Source of the DNA: Candidatus Borrarchaeum weybense
GTDB lineage: Archaea; Asgardarchaeota; Sifarchaeia; Borrarchaeales; Borrarchaeaceae
Direction of reading: 5' to 3'
Assembly: GCA_019057385.1 (NCBI GenBank)
Contig: JAHQJS010000006.1
Location: 1-64,000, forward strand
Length of the DNA: 64,000 nucleotides
Shown: positions 35,407 to 43,738 of the stretch, in pieces
Position numbering within the stretch: position 1 is the stretch's first letter
How the letters are laid out: each line of letters opens with the position of its first letter
Translations under genes and position numbers: made by a program
The notes under the pieces: generated by a model
Told to the model about the DNA's origin: nothing
Seen by the model: the letters and a program-made list of their open reading frames with translations, nothing else
Database searches by the model: none

Positions 35407-36567
35407 ATGGAAGAAAAAAGACCTATTGCAGCATTGATTTCCTATTACCAGGCTTCAGAATATGGAGGTTTTTACAAATATGTTCACCAATTAATAGAAA
35501 GTATAGCAGAGTGCGGAGTTAAAGTTCATCTTGTAGTTAAGAGAGACAAGAACCTCTCAAAATTAGAAAAATTACCTAATATTTTCATTCATTACATTAA
35601 CACTCATAGAAAAGCTCTATTCGCGTTATATAGCATATTTATGATTATTAAAATAACAATTAAGTTCAGAATTCAGATTTTTCATTCTCATGGAGTGGAT
35701 GAAGGCGTTCTTAACAATATAATAAAGTCTGTTTTTCGAAGAAAGCAGATAGTTTCCATTCGTGTCAATTGGTGGACTTGGTTAAAAGTTAGAAAAGAGA
35801 ATTCAAAGCGTATTGGTCGACTAATATTTAGTCTCTATTTAATAATTTCTCCCATTCTTATTAGAAGAGCAGACGCCCTTATAATTACTAATAAATACCT
35901 TCAAAAGACAACATCGAAGATCTCTAAAGGAAAACCTGCATTATTAAAATATAATACCATAAAGACAGATATGTTTGATCCTGATCAAATTGCTACTAGT
36001 TTAAAGAATGATATTTCAGTAACTGGCTATGTAGTCATGTATGTTGGACGATTGCTTCCATATAAGGGTGCAGAATATCTGATAAAGGCAATAACTTATG
36101 TAAAAGAAATCCATCCAGATGTCCTACTCATTTTAATAGGCGATGGTTCTCAAAAGATCTTTTTAGAAAGGCTAGTAGAACAAGAAAAACTACTAAAAAA
36201 TGTTCTATTTGCTGGTTATCAAAGAAATATTGCTGAATGGTTGAGCATAACAGATGTTTTTGTACTCCCCTCTCTTACTGAGGGCTCATCAAATGCTCTT
36301 CTAGAAGCAATGAGTATGCGTCTCCCTGTAATAGCAACAAGAGTAGGTAGTGCTCCTGATATAATTAAGCATTTACAAAATGGGCTTCTTGTTGAACCTA
36401 AAAATGCAAAACAAATTGCAGAATACATAAATATCCTGCTAGAAAATAGAGTTCTTGCAAATAAAATTGGAAAGAATGCAAGGAATACTGTAATTAAAAA
36501 TTTCAGCCAATTTGCAGTCTGTGATATACTCGCTTTTTATGACAAATTACTTGGGTTTGATAAATGA
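35407..36567 (+). CDS. GT4 glycosyltransferase
   Basis: About 386 residues from ATG 35407 (MEEKRPIAALISYYQ); an in-frame GTG at 35359 would add 16 residues. AGGT lies about 7 nt before the ATG. Motifs: EYGGFYKYVHQL (glycine loop), IFHSHGVDEG, VMYVGRLLPYKGAEYLIKA, LILIGDGSQ and EGSSNALLEAMSMRLPVIAT with an intact E-x7-E pair. It is followed by a second GT4 gene after 90 nt and the two are probably one transcript. Confidence 0.9.
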   Translation: MEEKRPIAALISYYQASEYGGFYKYVHQLIESIAECGVKVHLVVKRDKNLSKLEKLPNIFIHYINTHRKALFALYSIFMIIKITIKFRIQIFHSHGVDEGVLNNIIKSVFRRKQIVSIRVNWWTWLKVRKENSKRIGRLIFSLYLIISPILIRRADALIITNKYLQKTTSKISKGKPALLKYNTIKTDMFDPDQIATSLKNDISVTGYVVMYVGRLLPYKGAEYLIKAITYVKEIHPDVLLILIGDGSQKIFLERLVEQEKLLKNVLFAGYQRNIAEWLSITDVFVLPSLTEGSSNALLEAMSMRLPVIATRVGSAPDIIKHLQNGLLVEPKNAKQIAEYINILLENRVLANKIGKNARNTVIKNFSQFAVCDILAFYDKLLGFDK

Positions 36568-36660
36568 CCGAACTTTTCAGAACTATAGAACTACCTTTTA
36601 TGATTTTCTATTTATATAGTCGTGCATTTAGATAATTTTATGTGAAAAGAGGTCCAACAG

Positions 36661-37842
36661 ATGAATGTCTCACGGAAACTATCCAAGAGATCTCATAAGC
36701 ACGCTTTTAGAATTTTATTCATTGCCCCTCGATTTTATCCTTTTTGCTCTGGAGGGACTGAGATCGCTTCATATAATTTAACCGAAGAACTAATTAAAAA
36801 GGGAAATAAGGTGTTTGTAATAACTTCAAAAAAAGATAAGAACGTTATTGAAACACCTCCTATCTCTTCACAGGTTTATCTTATTAATACGACAAATATT
36901 CCTTTACTAAGAGGAGTTATTTTTATCATTAAACTGTTTAATCACATGCTTGCATTGAAGGATAAAATAGATCTCATACACGCACAAACAGTTAATATGG
37001 GCTTCATTGCAGGCATATTTGGAAAAGTTATAAACAGGCCAGTAATATCATGGGCTAGAGGTGCAGATATTTACAATCATTTTGGTTCTCTTCATTTCAG
37101 ATTCATACTAAAGTGGCTTAAGAATAATGTAAGAATAATTGCCCTCACTCAAGACTTAAAGAAAAAAATGAGGCAAATTATAACACCTTCAAGAATAAAT
37201 GTAATACCTAATGGGGTACATGTCCAAAGAAAAGACTATTCTAAAGTAAAACTGATTAGAAAACTTAAGATTGATCAAGATATATTCTCAATTAAATTAA
37301 TCTTGTATGTTGGTAGATTAATTAGTTTTAAAGGACTAACTTACCTTATTAAGTCCGTTCCTCTTATTTTGGCGAAAAATCCAGAAGCATATTTCCTGAT
37401 CGTGGGTAATGGTCCTCAGAAACGGGATTTAATAAGACTATGTCGTCAATTAAATATTATGGCTCATTTTCGGTTTATTAATAACTTAACTCAAGAATGG
37501 GTTTCAAGATTTATGAACTGCGTTGACATTTTCGTATATCCTACTCTTAGGGGACAGGGAATGAGTAATGCCGTTTTAGAAGCAATGGCTTCGAAACTAC
37601 CTGTTGTGGCTACAAATGTTGGAGGTTTACCAGAAATTATTTCTAATGGAAAGAATGGGTTATTAGTACCATCAAGAGATGTTGATCGTCTTGCCTCAAC
37701 TATATCCATGTTACTTTCCAATGAAAGTTTATGCAAAAAACTAGGATTAAAAGCTAGAAAAAAGGCCATTGAAAGATATTGTTGGTCTATTATTACAGAC
37801 AAACTACTCAACGTTTATATTGATTTAATTCGAGACGATTAG
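36661..37842 (+). CDS. GT4 glycosyltransferase with altered E-x7-E motif
   Basis: The protein has 393 residues. YPFCSGGTEIASYNLTEELI is the N-terminal glycine loop; INVIPNGVHVQRK, ILYVGRLISFKGLTYLIKS and FLIVGNGPQ form the C-terminal domain. The E-x7-E region reads GQGMSNAVLEAMASKLPVVAT: the first Glu is Gln, though the second is kept. The change could alter donor binding without abolishing function, since the second Glu contacts the ribose. A charged, basic N-terminal extension of about 15 residues precedes the first strand. Confidence 0.85.
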   Translation: MNVSRKLSKRSHKHAFRILFIAPRFYPFCSGGTEIASYNLTEELIKKGNKVFVITSKKDKNVIETPPISSQVYLINTTNIPLLRGVIFIIKLFNHMLALKDKIDLIHAQTVNMGFIAGIFGKVINRPVISWARGADIYNHFGSLHFRFILKWLKNNVRIIALTQDLKKKMRQIITPSRINVIPNGVHVQRKDYSKVKLIRKLKIDQDIFSIKLILYVGRLISFKGLTYLIKSVPLILAKNPEAYFLIVGNGPQKRDLIRLCRQLNIMAHFRFINNLTQEWVSRFMNCVDIFVYPTLRGQGMSNAVLEAMASKLPVVATNVGGLPEIISNGKNGLLVPSRDVDRLASTISMLLSNESLCKKLGLKARKKAIERYCWSIITDKLLNVYIDLIRDD

Positions 37843-37998
37843 AAATTTTTAATATTTTAAAAATGCTTTAAATTTTAGATTACAAGATTTTTAAGGTCTC
37901 CTTGAGTTAAAACATACAGACAACTCATTAATTATGTAATCTGTCGCACACAGAATTATTCAAAAATTCAGATAAAAACAGGAAAACAAGATCTTCTT

Positions 37999-38006
37999 GG
38001 AGGGTG
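37999..38006 (+). promoter_or_regulatory. Strong Shine-Dalgarno deciding an ATT start
   Basis: GGAGGGTG, followed by a 6-nt spacer (TAACTA) and ATT AGA GAG at 38013. The SD is the strongest near this gene, and an in-frame TAA lies within the spacer region at 38007-38009, so translation of the long frame must begin after it. Confidence 0.5.
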
Positions 38007-38012
38007 TAACTA

Positions 38013-39695
38013 ATTAGAGAGATATACACCAAAGTCGCATTTAATCAGATTCCTCGACTTTTAAGTCTAATCGACAAAAATGAGTTTTCAAAGACTTATG
38101 GATGTTTTGACAGAGAGTACTGGCATTATAAGATACATGATTTTCCTTGTGCTCGTCTTCAGGAAGCAAGCTTAACTTTGGCTTTAATATATGCAAAAGC
38201 ATATCCCGAAAACCCCTGGTACAATAGTGATTTTATTAGAAAATTATCTATTGGCAGTATAAACTACTGGTGTAAAATGCAGCATAAAGATGGAACTTTT
38301 GATGAATGGTACCCAAATGAACACAGTCATGTAGCTACATGTTTTTCAACGTATGCCATAGCGGAAGCAATACAACTTCTCCTAAAAGAAATTTCTAAAA
38401 GCTATTTAAAGAAATTCCTCACTCATTTAAAGAGGGCAGCAAATTGGCTAGTTAAAAATAATGATTTTAGTGTAATGAATCATCAGGCAGGAAGTGCCCT
38501 CGCTCTTTTAACTATTTATGAGCTTACTAACGATAAAAAATATCTGGAATCCGCTCTTGAAAAAAACAATTTGGTTATCAAAGCACAATCAAGAGAAGGT
38601 TGGTTTTCTGAGTATGGTGCGGCAGATACTGGATATTTAACGCTTTTATTGTATTATCTAAGTATTTTTTATGAAAAAACTGGAGACACAGCATTAATAA
38701 AACCCTTAGAACAGATAATTGGATTTATTAGTTATTTTGTTCATCCCGATCTGAGTTTTGGAGGAGAATATAATAGTAGAGACACAACGTTTTATATTCC
38801 TACAGGTTTTGAGGTATTAGCCAGTGAAATACCTCTTGCAAGAAAAATTGGAGATTTGTATTTGAATGCGTTAGAAAGAGAAAAAATTCTCGCTCCATAT
38901 TCAGAAGACGATAGATATGTTTGTTATGATCTATACAGATATTTACAAGCATATGATTTTTATAAAAAAAATGGCAAAAAAGCCATTCTACCTTTTGAAA
39001 AAGAAGATAATCTCTTTAAGTTTTTTAGCGAGGCAAAGCTTCTTGTAGTAAAGATAAACGATTACTATTCTTTAATAGGAGGCTCTAAAGGTGGAATAAT
39101 CAAGATATTTGATATTCCAAAGAGAAAACTAGTGTATAGCGATTGTGGGATTATTGGAATGGATGAAACTTCAATATTTGGAATTCAGAAATTAGACTCT
39201 TCTTATGAAGTTACTATAGATTCATTAAATAAAGAATTTGAAATTCATACAAACCTAAGGAGGATTTATCAAAAATATTCAAATTTAAAAAGAAAGATTC
39301 TGTTTTATGTTTCTTTACTAATAACTGAAACCTTACAGCAAAGTAATTTTATAAAAAGTTTGATGAGAAAGCAGCTAATACATAAAAAATCAGAAAACAT
39401 AGCTACTGTTCATCGCAAGATAAGATTTGGTGATGAAACAATTGTTGTGATCGATAAAATTGCCCCGTGTAAAGATAGTAAGCCAAAAAAGTTTGGAATT
39501 TCCGAAAAATTTTCTTGGATTTTTAGCGCATCAGCAAATCAATTTGATAACTTTGATCATTTTTTTCTTAAAATCAGAAATCTTGACTCCTCTAAATTAT
39601 CTAGCCTAACTAAGGGAAGACATTATACAGTTTTAAGAGAAATTAATCCATTAAGTCAGACAATAAAATGGTCTATTGAAATCAATAATATTTGA
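38013..39695 (+). CDS. (Alpha/alpha)-toroid-like glycan enzyme, heparinase-II/III-like; probable ATT start
   Basis: The frame is open from just after TAA 38007-38009. The first standard start codon is TTG 38178, yet the 55 codons before it read like conserved protein (FDREYWHYKIHDFP, then ARLQEASLTLALIY), with no ATG/GTG/TTG. A GGAGGGTG ribosome-binding site precedes ATT 38013, so ATT is the likely start, giving 560 residues. The N-terminal 300 residues look like an alpha/alpha toroid (WCKMQHKDGTFDEWYPNEHS, WLVKNNDFSVMNHQAGSALA); the C-terminal half is beta-rich, as in heparinase II/III lyases. Uronic-acid polysaccharide lysis or editing is a guess. Confidence 0.6.
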   Translation: MREIYTKVAFNQIPRLLSLIDKNEFSKTYGCFDREYWHYKIHDFPCARLQEASLTLALIYAKAYPENPWYNSDFIRKLSIGSINYWCKMQHKDGTFDEWYPNEHSHVATCFSTYAIAEAIQLLLKEISKSYLKKFLTHLKRAANWLVKNNDFSVMNHQAGSALALLTIYELTNDKKYLESALEKNNLVIKAQSREGWFSEYGAADTGYLTLLLYYLSIFYEKTGDTALIKPLEQIIGFISYFVHPDLSFGGEYNSRDTTFYIPTGFEVLASEIPLARKIGDLYLNALEREKILAPYSEDDRYVCYDLYRYLQAYDFYKKNGKKAILPFEKEDNLFKFFSEAKLLVVKINDYYSLIGGSKGGIIKIFDIPKRKLVYSDCGIIGMDETSIFGIQKLDSSYEVTIDSLNKEFEIHTNLRRIYQKYSNLKRKILFYVSLLITETLQQSNFIKSLMRKQLIHKKSENIATVHRKIRFGDETIVVIDKIAPCKDSKPKKFGISEKFSWIFSASANQFDNFDHFFLKIRNLDSSKLSSLTKGRHYTVLREINPLSQTIKWSIEINNI

Positions 39696-39716
39696 CTTTG
39701 CTTTGGAGTACTATAA

Positions 39717-40346
39717 ATGAAAAAAAATGTTTTTAAATCCGGCAAATACGATCCGATAAGACGGCTAGAACACTGGAATCCTCTAATTAGGAAGGCATAT
39801 ATGAACAGATTTATTGTATGCTTTGAACAATTAAAAAAGGTTAATGGAAAACTTTTGGAGTTAGGCATTGGTAGTGGATATACTATACCGCACCTTATTC
39901 ATAAAGGATTTCACATTTTTGGCTTAGATCTTCATAAAAAACTTTCGATTTTTAAAAAAATATATCAAAATTCTAATATTTTCTTGATAAGAGCTGATGC
40001 GCAAAAATTACCTTTCATAACTCATTCTTTTGACTTCCTAATAGCTATAAGTCTATTAGAGCACCTAAATGAACCTGAAAAAACTTTAATTGAAATTAGA
40101 AGAGTTCTAAAAGAAGATGGTGAAGTGAATTTTGGAATTCCAGTAAAAAATCTCCTAACACAACTTTGGTTTTTATTATCCAGATCTCCTGCAGCAGAGG
40201 AACATAAATCACACAAAATTCTTCTCAAATTGATCAGAAAAAACTTCAAAGTGCTGAATGAAGTGAAATTATCATTTGTTTTTTCACATCTGAGCTATTA
40301 TATCGTATTACGCTGTAAAAAGTTAGTCACTACCGAAGATAAATGA
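39717..40346 (+). CDS. SAM-dependent methyltransferase
   Basis: The protein has 209 residues. Motif I is LLELGIGSGYTIPHL (Gly-Ile-Gly variant), then HIFGLDLHKK, IRADAQKLPFITHSFDFLIAISLLEHL and VLKEDGEVNFGIPV. It lies 21 nt after the toroid gene and is co-directional. Its last 24 nt overlap the end of the convergent radical SAM gene. Probable glycan or lipid methyltransferase. Confidence 0.75.
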   Translation: MKKNVFKSGKYDPIRRLEHWNPLIRKAYMNRFIVCFEQLKKVNGKLLELGIGSGYTIPHLIHKGFHIFGLDLHKKLSIFKKIYQNSNIFLIRADAQKLPFITHSFDFLIAISLLEHLNEPEKTLIEIRRVLKEDGEVNFGIPVKNLLTQLWFLLSRSPAAEEHKSHKILLKLIRKNFKVLNEVKLSFVFSHLSYYIVLRCKKLVTTEDK

Positions 40347-41771
40347 GATAACGGCCATTGCACTTTTGAATTCTGCTTTGAGTGAATTAATATCTTTAAT
40401 TTTCTTTATTCTTTCGAAAATATATGAAGGTCTTAAATAGAAATCTTTATACGCGACTCTAAGAGTTTTTGAAAGATCGGTACCGTCAAGATCAGTAAAC
40501 AATTCGTTATAATATGAGTGCGTGTGAACCATGTCTAATTCCCACTCTGTTCCATCAATTTTGTTATATCCTAGTTTCTTTACTACGAAATCAAAGATTG
40601 GAGTACCAGGATATGGTGTCATAATGCCATATGTCACAGTTGTGGGCTTAATTTCTTTTAAGAAATCCATTGTGGTCTTGATTGATGCTTTAGTTTCACC
40701 AGGACAACCAATCATTAGATGAGCATGTACTTTAATGCCTACTTCTCTACTGATCTTCAATGTTTTTCTTGTCATTTCTAGTGTAATACCCTTTTTTAGA
40801 TTATCTAATATCTTCTGACTTCCGCTTTCAACTCCTATTTTTAAAGTATGACATCCTGCTCTTTTCATTAGTTGAATTATTTCCTTGTTCATTGTTCCAA
40901 CTCTAGCGTTACATAACCAAGAAATATCTAACTTCCGATCAATTATTTCTTTACAGATTTGAACATTTCTTTTTCTATTCATAGTAAACGTTTCATCCCG
41001 GTAAAAAACTTCTTTGTATCCAAGAGATATAAGATATTCAATTTCATCAACGACATTTTTAGCAGACCGCTGTCGATATTTTCCAAAGAATATCGGTGAT
41101 ATACAGAAAATACATTTGCCACCACAACCTCTTGAGGAAATTGCGGTTGTCCAAGGATGTTTCTCAATAAGAGGGTGAAAATAGTCTAAATCATTCGGTA
41201 ACATTGTTCTGTCTGGAAAAGGCAAACTATCTAAATTCTCGATCCAGTTTTTCTTTTTATCGATTAAAATCGAATTATTATGTTTGAATCCAATTCCTGT
41301 AATGTCTCTCAAATTCTTTCCAGCAATGATATCTCTAACAGCGTATTCAGCATCTCCTAAAACTACAAAATCTATTTCTGGATTCTTTAAACATCTTTTT
41401 GGGAAAAATGTAGGATATGAACCAAAAATAATTGTTTTTATGTTTAGATTCCTTTTCCTTATTTGGTGGATGGTTTCTACGTCTTCCCTAAAGGTTATGT
41501 TTGATGTTGAAATTACAACAAAATCATATTCCTTTTTAAGCGAGGCCATAAATTCCTTGCGAGAATTATATATCGCACTAGCATCAATAAAGTCTACTGG
41601 AATCCCTAACTCTTTAATAACTGTTGCAACGTAAAGATTATTTGTAGGAGGTGCTTCTGCATTCGCAATACGTTTACCAGTGCACCAGCAACTAAATAGA
41701 AGATCCCTAACAACATTAGACATGCGATTTGACGGTGGTGTTAAAACTAGTACTCTCAAACGTTGCACCAA
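40323..41771 (-). CDS. B12-binding radical SAM protein
   Basis: The protein has up to 482 residues. The N-terminal 150 residues form a B12-binding Rossmann-type domain (VLVLTPPSN, FVVISTSNITF, IIFGSYPTFFP, DFVVLGDAE). The radical SAM core has SRGCGGKCIFC (CxxxCxxC cluster motif), VFYRDETFTMN and KIGVESGSQKIL, then a C-terminal extension. Such enzymes methylate unactivated carbons or rearrange complex substrates. Starts TTG 41771 or GTG 41768 are possible, but a TATA-like ATATTATAAATT centred near 41784 suits a leaderless transcript starting at TTG 41759 (MRVLVLTPP). Its presence suggests an unusual C-methylated sugar or lipid. Confidence 0.85.
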   Translation of the reverse strand: MVQRLRVLVLTPPSNRMSNVVRDLLFSCWCTGKRIANAEAPPTNNLYVATVIKELGIPVDFIDASAIYNSRKEFMASLKKEYDFVVISTSNITFREDVETIHQIRKRNLNIKTIIFGSYPTFFPKRCLKNPEIDFVVLGDAEYAVRDIIAGKNLRDITGIGFKHNNSILIDKKKNWIENLDSLPFPDRTMLPNDLDYFHPLIEKHPWTTAISSRGCGGKCIFCISPIFFGKYRQRSAKNVVDEIEYLISLGYKEVFYRDETFTMNRKRNVQICKEIIDRKLDISWLCNARVGTMNKEIIQLMKRAGCHTLKIGVESGSQKILDNLKKGITLEMTRKTLKISREVGIKVHAHLMIGCPGETKASIKTTMDFLKEIKPTTVTYGIMTPYPGTPIFDFVVKKLGYNKIDGTEWELDMVHTHSYYNELFTDLDGTDLSKTLRVAYKDFYLRPSYIFERIKKIKDINSLKAEFKSAMAVISFIFGSD

Positions 41772-41927
41772 AATACGAATTTATAATATGAGCTTAACAT
41801 GCTTTAGGAAAGCATTATATTTAACTTCTTTATTTGAATTTTTCGTATAAATTGTCAGAACGTCCATTAACTTTTTATATATGCTATTTAAATTCATATT
41901 CGGGTTAGAAGAAGCGAGAGTGTAAAT

Positions 41928-42899
41928 TTGAGAAGATATACAGTAGATTTACTAAAAGTTTTAATAGGCCTAGGCATCAGTGTTGTTATATTCTACTTTT
42001 TTGGCATCAACGAAGTATTAAAAGCGATTCGCACTGTTTACTATCCTTTCTTTTTCTTCGGATTCTTCTTCTATTTCTTTAGAAATATAATAGGAACTTG
42101 GAGATTGAAAATCATTCTGACAAATTTGGGGCATAACATATCATTCGCCAGTACCTTTAAGGCACATATGGGTGGCATTGCAATTAGTGATTACACGCCA
42201 AGTAGAATAGGATATTTTTATGCATCTTTGATTCTTAAACAGAATGAAAACATTCCAATTCATTCGGGTTTATCCAGCGTTATATCAAGTAATGCGGTAG
42301 AATTTACTTTCAAAGTACTAGGGATTGTTTTTGCGCTATTCTATTTGATTTGGATCATTCAGCCTAATTTAAGCATTGAAATTTATTTGATTCTAACTCT
42401 AGTGACTATACTTATGATGGTTATAGCAATTAGTCTGATTTTAGTTCTTTGGTGGGAAAGAGCAACGAATTTCTTTGCAATTTTTGAGAAGATCCCCTAT
42501 CTAAGGAAGATATTACAAAAGATCAAAGAAATTCAAATTGAGTCAAAAGAGCTTAAGCCAATTATTTGGAAGATTATAGTTCTTTCAATGATTATATGGG
42601 TTCTAAAAGGACTTACCTGGTTTTTCTTCTTCCTTTCTTTAAGAATTTATGAAATCAGTTTAATAGAGTGTATGTTACTCCAACCTTTAATAACAGCGTT
42701 TTCGTTTATACCTCTGTTTCCTTCAGGAATTGGAGTTCAAGAAATAGGTATTATATTTGTTCTTGGAATATTTGATATTTCTCCACCCTTAGCCTTAGCT
42801 TTTGATTTACTATTGCGTTCTACGATATTATTTAATCTATTAGGGCTATTCTTTGCCTTAAGTGTGATTAGAGCATCCAATTTACAGAAGCTAAAGTAG
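41928..42899 (+). CDS. UPF0104 / AglD-C-terminal-type membrane protein
   Basis: The protein has 323 residues and about eight transmembrane segments, with LGHNISFASTFKAHMGGIAISDYTPSRIGYFYASLI and a C-terminal FIPLFPSGIGVQEIGIIFVLG that match the LPG-synthetase/UPF0104 family. In haloarchaeal AglD this domain follows a GT2 and helps with dolichol-sugar handling; here it stands alone, so it may be a lipid-linked sugar flippase. TTG 41928 is the start. Its stop codon overlaps the first base of an IS605-like right-end relic. Confidence 0.8.
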   Translation: MRRYTVDLLKVLIGLGISVVIFYFFGINEVLKAIRTVYYPFFFFGFFFYFFRNIIGTWRLKIILTNLGHNISFASTFKAHMGGIAISDYTPSRIGYFYASLILKQNENIPIHSGLSSVISSNAVEFTFKVLGIVFALFYLIWIIQPNLSIEIYLILTLVTILMMVIAISLILVLWWERATNFFAIFEKIPYLRKILQKIKEIQIESKELKPIIWKIIVLSMIIWVLKGLTWFFFFLSLRIYEISLIECMLLQPLITAFSFIPLFPSGIGVQEIGIIFVLGIFDISPPLALAFDLLLRSTILFNLLGLFFALSVIRASNLQKLK

Positions 42900-42938
42900 A
42901 AGCAGGAAGCATCGAGGCTTTAGCGTGAGGTAGTTTAC
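42899..42938 (+). mobile_element. Solo IS605-like right-end hairpin between convergent genes
   Basis: Forty bases: GAAGCAGGAAG, an imperfect stem around GCTTTAGC, then GAGGTAGTTTAC. It matches 27555-27594 at 33 of 40 positions. Its first base is the last base of the upstream stop codon TAG, and its TTA (42935-42937) is the reverse complement of the downstream methyltransferase stop TAA. No transposase is nearby. It could now act as a shared terminator. Confidence 0.55.
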
Positions 42939-43570
42939 TTCTCAAGCACAGCTAAATATTTAAAGGCGAAAATATACTTGAAGATACTTAAAAATCTTTC
43001 AATCGAATATAACAAGCCTATCATCTTAAGAGGTGATAAACTCCTCTTAGAGAATCCTCCTGATAGCGGGTATGCGAAAAATTCTAAATAGTCCAGAAAA
43101 GTTAATGAAAATCCGATTTTTCTAGCATTATCGATAACTAATTTTGCCAGAGGATATTCACTAATATCTTCGTGATGAAACTTTTTACGAATAAAAGTAG
43201 ATACTAAAGAGTTGTAAGGATCAAGTAGAATCAGCCTACCATTCTTTTTTAAAACCCTTAAAGCATCCTCTAAAAAATATGAGTATTTGGTGATGTGATG
43301 AAGTGTATCAATACAGACTATCGTGTCAAAATAATTTGATATAAGAGGCAAATATTTTCCATCAGCACTGATATTAATAAATTTCGAGGGTATTATATCG
43401 ATCGTAAGAATCTCTGGAAAAAAATCTTTGAAATTCCCGATACCACTCCCAACTTCCAAGCACTTTCCTGCCTTTATATAGTTCTTTATCTTGTTATACC
43501 ATGAGAAGTAGACCTTTCTAAGGATTTTCTTCTTTTCCCAAATTCTTCTTTTCCTAATCGGGTCGTTCAC
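42935..43570 (-). CDS. SAM-dependent methyltransferase
   Basis: The protein has 211 residues. Motif I CLEVGSGIGNFKDFF, then ILTIDIIPSKF, LPLISNYFDTIVCIDTLHHI and VLKKNGRLILLDPYN. It is the type found beside dolichol-sugar synthesis genes. Its stop codon lies inside the IS605-like relic, so the original C-terminus may have been changed by the insertion. Confidence 0.8.
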   Translation of the reverse strand: MNDPIRKRRIWEKKKILRKVYFSWYNKIKNYIKAGKCLEVGSGIGNFKDFFPEILTIDIIPSKFINISADGKYLPLISNYFDTIVCIDTLHHITKYSYFLEDALRVLKKNGRLILLDPYNSLVSTFIRKKFHHEDISEYPLAKLVIDNARKIGFSLTFLDYLEFFAYPLSGGFSKRSLSPLKMIGLLYSIERFLSIFKYIFAFKYLAVLEK

Positions 43571-43738
43571 TTTATCACCAAAATTTGGTCACTCTCACAA
43601 AACTCTAATAAAAGATATCGATAGAATTGCTGAGATATTATTGCGGTTTACAAAAGATTTTATTATTGCTGTAAAATTACATACTCCCCTAATTTCTTAG
43701 TACCTTAAATATAGTGCGTAGAGTACGGTAGGAAAAAG

